Positions 52,759-60,662 of a DNA stretch of 64,000 nt are shown piece by piece. Source of the stretch: CBDCWA01 sp965223255 (lineage in GTDB: Bacteria; Pseudomonadota; Alphaproteobacteria; Rhizobiales; Hyphomicrobiaceae); contig CBDCWA010000004.1 in the NCBI GenBank assembly GCA_965223255.1, forward strand, positions 2,666,001-2,730,000. The letters are read 5' to 3'. The notes below the pieces were generated by a model that worked only from the letters and a program-made list of their open reading frames with translations, made no database searches and had not been told where the DNA came from. The translations under genes and the position numbers were made by a program. Position 1 is the stretch's first letter. The number at the start of each line of letters is the position of its first letter.

Positions 52759-53730
52759 TCAAAGATACCCGGCTTCGCGCCAGAACAGTTCGGCAGCAGG
52801 GTGAAGTGGTATTCCAAGCGGTGCGTCCGGCGTATCGCGACACATCCTATCTAATGGCAACGGCCCCTCCCCATCCCAGGGAATGACGTCCTTGCGGGCC
52901 TCAAGTCCGGCGCAGACTCGCCTTACCATTTCGTCGCTGGCATCTTCGCGAACGAACACCGGCCAGCCGCTGAAATCCAATGTAAGAATATTTTCCGGTA
53001 GTGTCGGGTAGAGTGAAGAGGACAGATAATCGCGGCGATAACCAATAGCTTCGAGCTTATCCACGGTCGCGTCTTCAAGTTTGAGTACGCTCAGGCCAGC
53101 TGGCGTGACCTGGTTGGCCCAGCCGTGCACACCTTCATCAAAGACGCCCGTCAGCTCGCCCCTCTCCAGTGCACCGAATTTCGGCGTACCAGGCCTCGGA
53201 ATGTGCCCCGCTTTCTGAACTTTACCGCCCCATGACTCAATGTCGTCGACCGAAAAGCCGGCCGCCGCAAAAATATCGTTGAGCATAATGTGCAGCCAAT
53301 GCTCCTCACGCTCGCGAAGCGCCAGTTTCAGAGGAAATTTTTCCCGACCGATATCCTCGATGGTTTTCAGTCCTGTTGAGCGGTGGACGACGAACATGCA
53401 TTGATCGCGAGACGGCAGAACTGTAATGGCGCGAAGTGGCTGCGGCGTTTTGAATTGGGTACCCGTACCACGAAAAGCTACGGACAACGCCGAGGAGGGA
53501 TTTGCGAATGCCAGATCGAGTTCGCCACTTACGACTCTCTCTATACTATCAAGCGTGCTCGAGGCGCTTAGTTTGATGGGAGCATCACCGCCGTTATCTG
53601 TCTTGAGTAACAGCTCCGGTTCGCGATAAATTGGGCTTTCGTGCGTAGTCATCCCCGCTGCCATTTCAAGTATGAAACGAGCCCTTATGTTTGCTGCATT
53701 TACGGTTCGGGAACTGCTTGTATCTGACAT
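52759..53730 (-). CDS. TAXI/NMT1-like PBP2-fold protein without signal peptide
   Basis: 323 residues, ATG with GGAAG upstream. Plan of TAXI-type and thiamine-precursor-type binding proteins: a first strand FILEMAAGMTTHESPIY, ELDLAFANPSSALSVAF, TGLKTIEDIGREKFPLKLAL, FGALERGELTGVFDEGVHGWANQ. No signal peptide and no transport partners nearby, so it is probably cytosolic. It lies 111 bp downstream of another PBP2-fold gene on the same strand, itself after a small cupin, suggesting an operon of three. Confidence 0.82.
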   Translation of the reverse strand: MSDTSSSRTVNAANIRARFILEMAAGMTTHESPIYREPELLLKTDNGGDAPIKLSASSTLDSIERVVSGELDLAFANPSSALSVAFRGTGTQFKTPQPLRAITVLPSRDQCMFVVHRSTGLKTIEDIGREKFPLKLALREREEHWLHIMLNDIFAAAGFSVDDIESWGGKVQKAGHIPRPGTPKFGALERGELTGVFDEGVHGWANQVTPAGLSVLKLEDATVDKLEAIGYRRDYLSSSLYPTLPENILTLDFSGWPVFVREDASDEMVRRVCAGLEARKDVIPWDGEGPLPLDRMCRDTPDAPLGIPLHPAAELFWREAGYL

Positions 53731-53841
53731 TTATTCTTCCATTGGGTCATCGGGTCAAATCACGGCACTATATCTGGAATGACAATGACGTTGATGGCGC
53801 AGCCATTTGGCCTGCACTGCCTCTGACCTCTTGTCCCTTAA

Positions 53842-54831
53842 TTATTCACCTACTGGGCTCGGAAAAACCTCATCGAGTTGAACATGACGCGGCGTCAGGC
53901 CCTGCTCAAAAGAATAGCCCGCTAGAGTCTCCAGTATTTTCGCGTTCGCACTTCGCCCATAGACCATGACCGGTGTCTTCATCGATTCATAGGTATTCAT
54001 GTCGATTAGACCGAGATCCTTGTGATGTCGAAGATGGGCCATGCGGGCTTCATCGGCATGCGCGTTCGCGCGTTGGAAGGCATCGTAGAGGCTGTCCAGA
54101 ACCCAAGGCTCCCGGTCAGCAACATCGCGGCGCACCACAACACCGTGATTGATCGGATAGATTCCGGTCTGACGATAATACCTGATGCCTTCGGCGACTG
54201 GATCAGCAAACAACAGTCCGATCCGCTCGTCATCGGCGAGATTGTGCTGACTACGGTCAATCTTCCCACGTCCCCAGATATAATAGAGCGTCGCATCGAG
54301 CTCACCGGAAAGCATCATCTCGCCGATGTTCTTCTCAACCGGAATCTGGTTCACAGTAATACCTGGCGGCGGCTGAAATCCCGTCGCACCCCCGTGGCTC
54401 ACGTCCGGCGTCCGTTCCATAAAAAATTCTAACGATGACAGATCAACGCCAAACTCACTCGAGAGTATGCCGCGCGTCCACACCGTCGATGTTTGTTGGT
54501 ATTCTGGCACACCGACCCGCCGCCCTTCGAGGTCTTTGGGTGTTCGGATATTGGCATCATGACGCACCATTACCTCGGTGTGAAAAAAACGCCTAGTCGT
54601 GAAAATAGGAAGGCCGACAAACCTGTCGTCACCATTTGCCACCGCTATTAATAGCGAAGAATACGACATTTCTGACAGATCGAACTCTGCATCATGCAAT
54701 TGTCGCAGAAACATTTCCGGTGGACGCAATACAGAGACGCTAAGATCGATTCCTTCCGGTTTGATATGACCGGCAATAATCGGCCGGTTGCGGGGATTGT
54801 CTGTCAACGCGATATTGAGTTTAAGAGACAC
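53842..54831 (-). CDS. 4,5-dihydroxyphthalate decarboxylase-like PBP2-fold protein
   Basis: 329 residues from a GTG at 54831. Landmarks of the Pht5-like family: LKLNIALTDNPRNRPIIAG, FDLSEMSYSSLLIAVANGD, FVGLPIFTTRRFFHTEVMVR, IRTPKDLEGRRVGVPEY, MMLSGELDATLYY. They repeat those of the gene at 10845, so the two are paralogues. No signal peptide. The family's known member decarboxylates 4,5-dihydroxyphthalate to protocatechuate. In a gene set with Rieske oxygenases this is plausible, but related proteins may use other aromatic acids. Confidence 0.88.
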   Translation of the reverse strand: MSLKLNIALTDNPRNRPIIAGHIKPEGIDLSVSVLRPPEMFLRQLHDAEFDLSEMSYSSLLIAVANGDDRFVGLPIFTTRRFFHTEVMVRHDANIRTPKDLEGRRVGVPEYQQTSTVWTRGILSSEFGVDLSSLEFFMERTPDVSHGGATGFQPPPGITVNQIPVEKNIGEMMLSGELDATLYYIWGRGKIDRSQHNLADDERIGLLFADPVAEGIRYYRQTGIYPINHGVVVRRDVADREPWVLDSLYDAFQRANAHADEARMAHLRHHKDLGLIDMNTYESMKTPVMVYGRSANAKILETLAGYSFEQGLTPRHVQLDEVFPSPVGE

Positions 54832-54933
54832 GCGAAAACACTTTCACTAGGGTGAAAAGGACTTCGCCCCGCCGTTGTCGCTTAGCTAATGAACAATCAG
54901 GCACCGCCAATGAGTATTGTCGCACCTGAGCGA

Positions 54934-55422
54934 TCAAGCGTTCGGTTTGACGATTTCAGCTTCAAAATGCGTATTGGTCTTGAGAGAACTCTTTTCGGGC
55001 GACACAGAGGTCCGTCCGGAGGAATGCACGTCATGACCCGCGAACGCTCCGACCTGCAGGAGTTCTAGATCTTCATCGCCACAATTTTCAAACCAGTACC
55101 GCGTGTATGCCGGTGTGATGATCCCTTCATGCGGCCCGAACTCGCCAAGGAGCTTGTCGCCAACGCCGTAGAAGCGCACCCGTCCCTTAAGCACCATCCA
55201 CAGGCTGTCGGCATTGGTATGGTAATGCAGATTATTCTCACCACCGTCTTTCTTCACCACCTGCACGACGCCGCGTACGTTGCCCCCGCGGCCTAGGCGG
55301 ACGAGGGCCTTCGAGCGACCAATCTCTTCGGGCCGCTCGTATTTAAACGTAACGATTGTTTTCTCAGCCTCTTCTATCTTGGCGAGCAATTCTGGCGCCA
55401 ATTCCATTTGCGTGTCTGACAT
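54934..55422 (-). CDS. Small cupin-domain protein
   Basis: 162 residues, ATG with AAAGAG upstream. One cupin domain: motif 1 NNLHYHTNADSLWMVLKGRVRF with H-x-H, motif 2 GIITPAYTRYWFENCGDEDLELLQVG lacking the usual His. Mostly a small-molecule-binding or simple oxygenase fold. First gene of the minus-strand group with the two PBP2-fold genes and divergent from a gentisate dioxygenase gene. Confidence 0.88.
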   Translation of the reverse strand: MSDTQMELAPELLAKIEEAEKTIVTFKYERPEEIGRSKALVRLGRGGNVRGVVQVVKKDGGENNLHYHTNADSLWMVLKGRVRFYGVGDKLLGEFGPHEGIITPAYTRYWFENCGDEDLELLQVGAFAGHDVHSSGRTSVSPEKSSLKTNTHFEAEIVKPNA

Positions 55423-55821
55423 CTCTTTGTCTTTCCTATTCCAGTCATCTCACAGTCGTTGAAGACATCAATTGCATTTTTGGGGAACATGGCCGGGGGG
55501 TCAACCATGATTCAATGCAGCTATGCAGGAACGAGCGCGCACCACGGGGGCCAAAGACGGCCTGGTGCTTTCTTTATTTCCGCCTCCCTCTGCAGATGTC
55601 GTCAACATTGTTGCACAGCAACAATGATAGTGCTGTTGATGCAGGAGGCCTCGCTTCCCATGTCACTGCACTTTCTACAATTCATCGGCGGTTCGTTTTG
55701 AAATTATTGATATTGCAGGTTGCCGAATGCTTGGCTGATCTTAATAATGATCTGCAAGCGTGGTACCTTCCCGCCTGACAAGTGTCCTGAGTCTTGGAGC
55801 AAGAGTCTTGGAGCTAGGCAT
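55423..55821. promoter_or_regulatory. Divergent control region
   Basis: About 400 bp between the small cupin gene and the gentisate-dioxygenase-like gene, the likely site of both promoters. It holds the 21-bp palindrome listed separately. I find no regulator gene next to it. Confidence 0.45.
55606..55626. promoter_or_regulatory. 21-bp perfect palindrome, candidate operator
   Basis: CATTGTTGC (55606-55614) and GCAACAATG (55618-55626) are perfect arms around ACA. Size and symmetry fit the binding site of a dimeric regulator (for example GntR, LacI or TetR type). It lies about 200 bp from each divergent start. Confidence 0.55.
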
Positions 55822-56817
55822 ATGAGCACGAAATTTCACGCCGCTATGGAACGCGCGCATGTAAGCGCACTCTGGGAACGCACGAACCGCGACGCAGCAC
55901 AGGTGGCGGAGACACCCTATTTGTGGAGATGGACCGAACTCGATCCATTGCTCGATGCAGCGGTCGGGGAGACCAATATGGAGACAGCAGAACGCAGGGT
56001 CCTGGTACTTGAAAATCCCGCTTACCGGGGGACTCATCGCGTCGGCGCCAGCATCAACATGGTGGTGAACCTGCAGGTGTTAATGCCCGGCGAGACCGCC
56101 CGACCACACCGCCACCGTCTGAATGCGCTACGGTTCGTCATCGAAAACGACGGCGGGGCGGTCACCACGGTCGATGGTACGCCGTGCCGCATGCATCCTG
56201 GCGATTTTCTTTTGACTCCGGGCTGGTGCTGGCACGAGCATACGCACAATGGCAAGGGCCGGGCGATCTGGCTCGATGCGCTCGACTCGCAGCTGCAGCG
56301 GCATCTTTGCACCAATGAGTTTGAAGCTGGCCCGTCTAACGATATGCCACCGCCACTCACCGAAGAGGCCTATGCCATCGGTGGTGTCACCCCGCTGATG
56401 GCGGGCGAGGAAAAGCCCTACTCGCCAATATTTCGATACCCGCTGGAGAGAGTCATCCAGGCGTTTGAAGGCATGCCCATGAGCTCCGACGGTTCGAAAC
56501 GGATACGTTACACCAATCCACTGACGGGTGGTGTGGCCATGCCGGGGATCGACTGCTACATGCTTGCGCCCGCCAAGAATCGAGACACCCGTCCGTACCG
56601 CACCAACGCAAACATGATGTGCCTGGTCGTTGATGGGGAGGGCACATCCCAGGTTGGTGCGGAGACGTTGCGCTGGACCAAGAACGACATATTCAGCCTG
56701 CCGCGAGGCCACTGGATCAGTCATCGCGCGGAAAGCGAAGACGCGAAGTTGTTCCAGCTTACCGATCGGGAGGTGCTGGCACGGCTCGACTACCTGCGTG
56801 AGGAATTCCGAGATTGA
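55822..56817 (+). CDS. Gentisate 1,2-dioxygenase-like bicupin
   Basis: 331 residues from the ATG at 55822 (GGAG 8 bases upstream); the longer frame is ignored. The iron-binding cupin has H96-R-H98 in PHRHRLNALRFVIEND and H138/H140 in GWCWHEH. This is the family signature shared with the gene at 27292, and the two are paralogues. It opens gentisate or a related 1,4-diol-substituted ring with oxygen to a maleylpyruvate-type product. The next gene (FAD hydroxylase) could make the gentisate, and the FAH-fold proteins at 7-9 kb could take the product, though they lie far away. Confidence 0.91.
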   Translation: MSTKFHAAMERAHVSALWERTNRDAAQVAETPYLWRWTELDPLLDAAVGETNMETAERRVLVLENPAYRGTHRVGASINMVVNLQVLMPGETARPHRHRLNALRFVIENDGGAVTTVDGTPCRMHPGDFLLTPGWCWHEHTHNGKGRAIWLDALDSQLQRHLCTNEFEAGPSNDMPPPLTEEAYAIGGVTPLMAGEEKPYSPIFRYPLERVIQAFEGMPMSSDGSKRIRYTNPLTGGVAMPGIDCYMLAPAKNRDTRPYRTNANMMCLVVDGEGTSQVGAETLRWTKNDIFSLPRGHWISHRAESEDAKLFQLTDREVLARLDYLREEFRD

Positions 56818-56882
56818 GGTGTGACTGATGGACGTTGGACGACGGCGGGCGGGTGTTTAACCACAATAGGTAGTGTAGGCCT

Positions 56883-58451
56883 ATGTCAACGACCGAGCAG
56901 ACAAGAGTTATGATTGCCGGTGCCGGGCCGGTGGGTCTCTCTCTTGCCATTGAGCTTGGACTGCGCGGTATCGATTGCATCATCGCCGAACGGCGCAACG
57001 GGGTCCCGCGGGTGCCTCGAATGAGCAGTGTGAGTGCGCGTGGCATGGAGTTTTGCCGCCGGTGGGGAATTGCCGACAAGGTGCGCTATAGGGTCTGGTC
57101 GCGCACCCACCCCTGCGATTTCGTTTATGTATCCACCATGGTGGGCAAAGAGCTGGCGCGCCTCCGCGTCCCGTCCTACGAAGAAAGAGAAGGCAAGCTT
57201 GACTATTCGCCGGAAGGCCCAGCGACCTGTCCCCAGATCTATTTCGACCCGATCCTTGCGGAAAAGGCAAAATCCTTGCCGCATGTTAGCATTTGCTACG
57301 ACACCACTCTCGAATCGTTCGAGCATGATGATGCTGGCGTCCGCGCCCTGCTGGTAGACACAAAGTCCGGCAACGAACGCTATGTTGAATCGGACTATCT
57401 TGTCGGTTGCGATGGTGCAGGCGGCGTGGTCCGCCGCCAAGTCGGCATTCCCCTCGAGGGGCTCGGCCAAATTGCGACCAGCGTTAACGTGTTCTTCCGT
57501 TCACCTGAATTCGCACGCATGCATGATAAAGGATGGGCCCGTTTCTTTCGCTTCTTCGACGCCGACGGATGCTGGTCAGAGGCGATTGCCATCGACGGCA
57601 AAGAACTCTGGCGACTGTCGGTGTTTCACGATGAAACACCGGACCTCACCGGTCATTCATATATGCGTAAGCTTGCCGGGTGTGATTTTGCATATGAAAT
57701 TCTCGATGTTTCCCCTTGGGCGCGGCGCGATTTTTTGGCCCGTTCCTACCGTGTGGGTCGTGTCCTGATCGCCGGCGATGCCGCGCACGAAATGTCACCG
57801 ACCGGCGGTTCGGGCATGCACACTGGGATCTGCGAGGCGGTCAATCTTTCGTGGAAGCTTGCAGCGCTGAACGATGGCTGGGGCGGAGTGCACCTGCTCG
57901 ACTCTTACAGCGCTGAGTGCCGGCCGGTTGCCCGCCAATTCATCGAACGCTCAACTGGTTTATTTAACAACATTGCCGCGTTACCGGGTGCAGATCAGTT
58001 CGCCAAATTGGTGGCCGCTGATAACGGGTTGGTCAAGCGCCTCAGCAGCCCGGAACAATACAAAGTGCAGTTCTGCTATGAGGATTCGCCGATCTGCATT
58101 GCGGATGGGACTCCGCCGCCCGAAGGAGAAGCACGCCTCCTTCCGTCGGCGCGGCCAGGGACACGCGCGCCCCACTTCTGGATCGGGGAAGGTCGTTCGA
58201 CACTCGACCTATTTGGTGACGGATTCGTCCTGGTGCGGTTCTGTAACCCCGACGCCAGCACCGAAGCGCTGCAAGCCGCTGCGTCCCAACGCGGTGTTCC
58301 TCTCGAAGTTGTCGACGTCGCTGCAACGAAATCCGCAGAGATTTATCGGAAACCGCTGGTGTTGGTCCGCCCCGATGGTCACGTCGCCTGGCGCGGCGAT
58401 GCGTTACCCAATGAGCCACTCGCCCTGATCGATCGCGTACGAGGCGCGTGA
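56883..58451 (+). CDS. FAD-dependent aromatic hydroxylase (PheA/TfdB/MhpA type)
   Basis: 522 residues. Three FAD motifs of flavoprotein monooxygenases: GAGPVGLS (13-20), the LVGCDGAGG stretch with the DG motif, and LIAGDAAHEMSPTGGSGMHTG with the GD motif. The last normally ends G-x-G-M-N-T-G; here H replaces N. A C-terminal thioredoxin-like domain (about 420-520) is typical of phenol hydroxylase and MhpA-type enzymes. It hydroxylates a phenolic substrate with NAD(P)H and oxygen. It sits 65 bp behind the gentisate-dioxygenase-like gene, so salicylate or 3-hydroxybenzoate are reasonable guesses. Confidence 0.94.
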   Translation: MSTTEQTRVMIAGAGPVGLSLAIELGLRGIDCIIAERRNGVPRVPRMSSVSARGMEFCRRWGIADKVRYRVWSRTHPCDFVYVSTMVGKELARLRVPSYEEREGKLDYSPEGPATCPQIYFDPILAEKAKSLPHVSICYDTTLESFEHDDAGVRALLVDTKSGNERYVESDYLVGCDGAGGVVRRQVGIPLEGLGQIATSVNVFFRSPEFARMHDKGWARFFRFFDADGCWSEAIAIDGKELWRLSVFHDETPDLTGHSYMRKLAGCDFAYEILDVSPWARRDFLARSYRVGRVLIAGDAAHEMSPTGGSGMHTGICEAVNLSWKLAALNDGWGGVHLLDSYSAECRPVARQFIERSTGLFNNIAALPGADQFAKLVAADNGLVKRLSSPEQYKVQFCYEDSPICIADGTPPPEGEARLLPSARPGTRAPHFWIGEGRSTLDLFGDGFVLVRFCNPDASTEALQAAASQRGVPLEVVDVAATKSAEIYRKPLVLVRPDGHVAWRGDALPNEPLALIDRVRGA

Positions 58452-58652
58452 GGCGCAGACTGTTCTGGTGAGACAACTGCCATGAGTGGGGGCGGCCGCC
58501 GGACAAAGACACGCCGTCTAATGCGTGCGAGGAACGCGCTGCGCACTTTACTCTTAACATATTCCGGAAGAAGTTCTCGTTTTGGACTTGAATTGGATCA
58601 CGCGACGAGAGATCGATAAACCTATACCGTTTGTATTAGGGAGGTGCAGATT

Positions 58653-59375
58653 ATGACTCTTCTTGATGATACCATTGGGGATCTTGTCAGAGCCAACCGC
58701 ATTCTGGCGCACGAAGGCGTTGTGGACGGTTTTGGTCATGTGAGCGTCCGCCATCCAGAACGCAGCAACCGCTTTCTCATATCCTGCTCGCGTAGCCCGG
58801 AACTCGTCTCTCTCTCAGATATTGTCGAAATGGGCCTCGACGGTGAACCGGCAAACGCAACGTCACAAGCACAATATAGTGAGCGCTTTATTCATGCTGC
58901 AATTTACGAATTGCGGTCGGACATCAATGCGGTCGTCCACAATCATGCTTACGAAATGATTCCGTTCGGAGTTACCGGCGTACCACTCAAGCCGATATTT
59001 CACTCAGCTTCACGCATTGGTAGGCATGTTCCCATCTGGGATATCGCTGACACATTTGGCGAGTGCACGAACGTTCTTGTGACGGATTTGGAACGCGGGC
59101 GGGACCTGGCCAAGGGTTTGGGCCCAAACAAAGTGGTTCTGATGCGGGGGCACGGGGTCACGGTTGCAACCGATACGCTTTACGATGCTGTTATGACGTC
59201 AATTTTTGCTCATGTTAATGCGCGCTTGCAGCAGCAGGCCATGATCATGGGAGACGTCAAGTACCTCCATACCGGCGAGATTGAAACTATGGCGCGGCAC
59301 CGCAAAAATCGAAAATCAAGTATGGATCGCCAATGGGAGTACTATTGCAAGAGATCCGGATGCGAGTCTCTTTAA
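58653..59375 (+). CDS. Class II aldolase/adducin family protein
   Basis: 240 residues from the ATG at 58653, GGGAGG 9 bases upstream. Metal ligands of the class II (L-fuculose-phosphate-type) aldolases are visible in VVHNHAYE (H-x-H), with another His in LMRGHGVTVA. N-terminal DGFGHVSVRHPE is the usual opening of this family. Besides sugar-phosphate aldolases, members include decarboxylases and aldol cleavage enzymes of aromatic routes, where a phosphate site is absent. It is separated by 200 bp from the hydroxylase but on the same strand. Confidence 0.93.
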   Translation: MTLLDDTIGDLVRANRILAHEGVVDGFGHVSVRHPERSNRFLISCSRSPELVSLSDIVEMGLDGEPANATSQAQYSERFIHAAIYELRSDINAVVHNHAYEMIPFGVTGVPLKPIFHSASRIGRHVPIWDIADTFGECTNVLVTDLERGRDLAKGLGPNKVVLMRGHGVTVATDTLYDAVMTSIFAHVNARLQQQAMIMGDVKYLHTGEIETMARHRKNRKSSMDRQWEYYCKRSGCESL

Positions 59376-59428
59376 ACGCTTAAACTTTTCAGACGCCGGT
59401 ATTCTGCCGCATTGGCAGCAAGGGTTCG

Positions 59429-59467
59429 CGATGGGGCCCTTCCAGAACGAACTGTCAGGCCCCATCG
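59429..59467. terminator. Inverted repeat between convergent genes, likely terminator
   Basis: CGATGGGGCC (59429-59438) pairs exactly with GGCCCCATCG (59458-59467) over 19 bases, midway between the converging aldolase and Bug genes. No long T-run on either side. Confidence 0.5.
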
Positions 59468-59477
59468 GCAATGGGGA

Positions 59478-60527
59478 CTACTTCCCAAGTAGAATCTTCG
59501 TGATCTTTGCAACGACCTTTTTAGGCAAATTAAACGTCTGGTCGATGATTTTCTGAACCTCTTCTCCAGACAGCGGATCCAGGTCGATATTAAGCTTCTT
59601 TGCTTCGGCCAACATTTTTGGATCTTTTGTCATAGACATGAACGCCTTCCGCACAGCCGCGGTCCGTTCGGCGGGAACGTCGGGTGGGAGAGTTAGCGAC
59701 CTGCCGATCTGCGAAGAGCTGAGCAATAGCTCGAAGATTTGCTTTTGCTCCACTGTCGTGGTCAGTTCTATAACGGTTGGAACGTGCTTGAGTTCGGGTG
59801 CACGTGTCGTTCGATACTGCAAAATAAGATTGATCTTCCCTTCCTTCAGCCATGCGGCATTGCCACTCTTGATCGCTTCCCACGGCTTCAGGACCATGTC
59901 GGCCTCGCCTCTTTCCAAGGCCAGGTTGGCGGCCGTAGTGCCCTTGAAACCGGAGACGATCTTCAGCTTAGTTCCCATCAGCTGGTTGAGGACCTTGGGA
60001 TAGACGACCGAATTGTTGCTTGGGCCGGTTCCGGCAACGACCACTTGACGCTTTTTAAGATCGGTAAACGATTTCACACCTGATGCTGCGGAAGCATAAT
60101 GTACGTCCGTCGTGCCGGTCAGTCTGCCGGCGGACCTGAAACGGCGCGCATCGTATCTGACGTTCTTTCCGCCGATCACCTGGTTGAAGGCCGTGTTGGT
60201 GTGAAGGGCGCCCATCACCGTACCGTCCTTCGGCGCGGCTCTGTAGAGATAATTGGCGGCAATAATGCCACCTCCACCCGGTTTGTTTTGCACGACGACA
60301 GATGGCTTGCCCGGGATGTGGCGACCAATGTGCCGGCCCGCCAAGCGTGCATAGGTATCGTAGCCACCACCAGCGCCAAAGCCCACAATAAGCTTGACCG
60401 TTTTACCCGAGTAAAAGCCTGCCACATCCTGAGAGCCCTGCGCATACAGCGAATCCGCCTGCAGGGTGAGCGGCGCTATCGCAGCCGCGAGCCCGGTAAC
60501 GAAGGGTCTTAGTGAAAAAGACGTCAT
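59478..60527 (-). CDS. TctC/Bug-type solute-binding protein
   Basis: 349 residues from the ATG at 60527 (GAGG 8 bases upstream). Signal peptide about 1-30 (TGLAAAIAPLTLQADSLYAQG). Bug landmarks: FGAGGGYDTYARLAGRHIGRHIPGKP, VQNKPGGGGIIAANYLY, ERGEADMVLKPWEAI. It lacks the C-terminal accessory domain of the proteins at 32607 and 51091. Periplasmic ligand-binding component of a TctA-type system. A GMC oxidoreductase gene starts upstream on the same strand, 136 bp away. Confidence 0.93.
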   Translation of the reverse strand: MTSFSLRPFVTGLAAAIAPLTLQADSLYAQGSQDVAGFYSGKTVKLIVGFGAGGGYDTYARLAGRHIGRHIPGKPSVVVQNKPGGGGIIAANYLYRAAPKDGTVMGALHTNTAFNQVIGGKNVRYDARRFRSAGRLTGTTDVHYASAASGVKSFTDLKKRQVVVAGTGPSNNSVVYPKVLNQLMGTKLKIVSGFKGTTAANLALERGEADMVLKPWEAIKSGNAAWLKEGKINLILQYRTTRAPELKHVPTVIELTTTVEQKQIFELLLSSSQIGRSLTLPPDVPAERTAAVRKAFMSMTKDPKMLAEAKKLNIDLDPLSGEEVQKIIDQTFNLPKKVVAKITKILLGK

Positions 60528-60662
60528 ACCAATTACCTCTCCTCTGAGTGCTTCCTCATTGTAAAGTCGATCTCGCGTTGTGTGCGTCTTGGTCTTGCTC
60601 GACCGAGTGCAAACCTTGTCACGCAATATTGCGGAGAGCAAGGCGTCTGCATTCCCAGCCCG

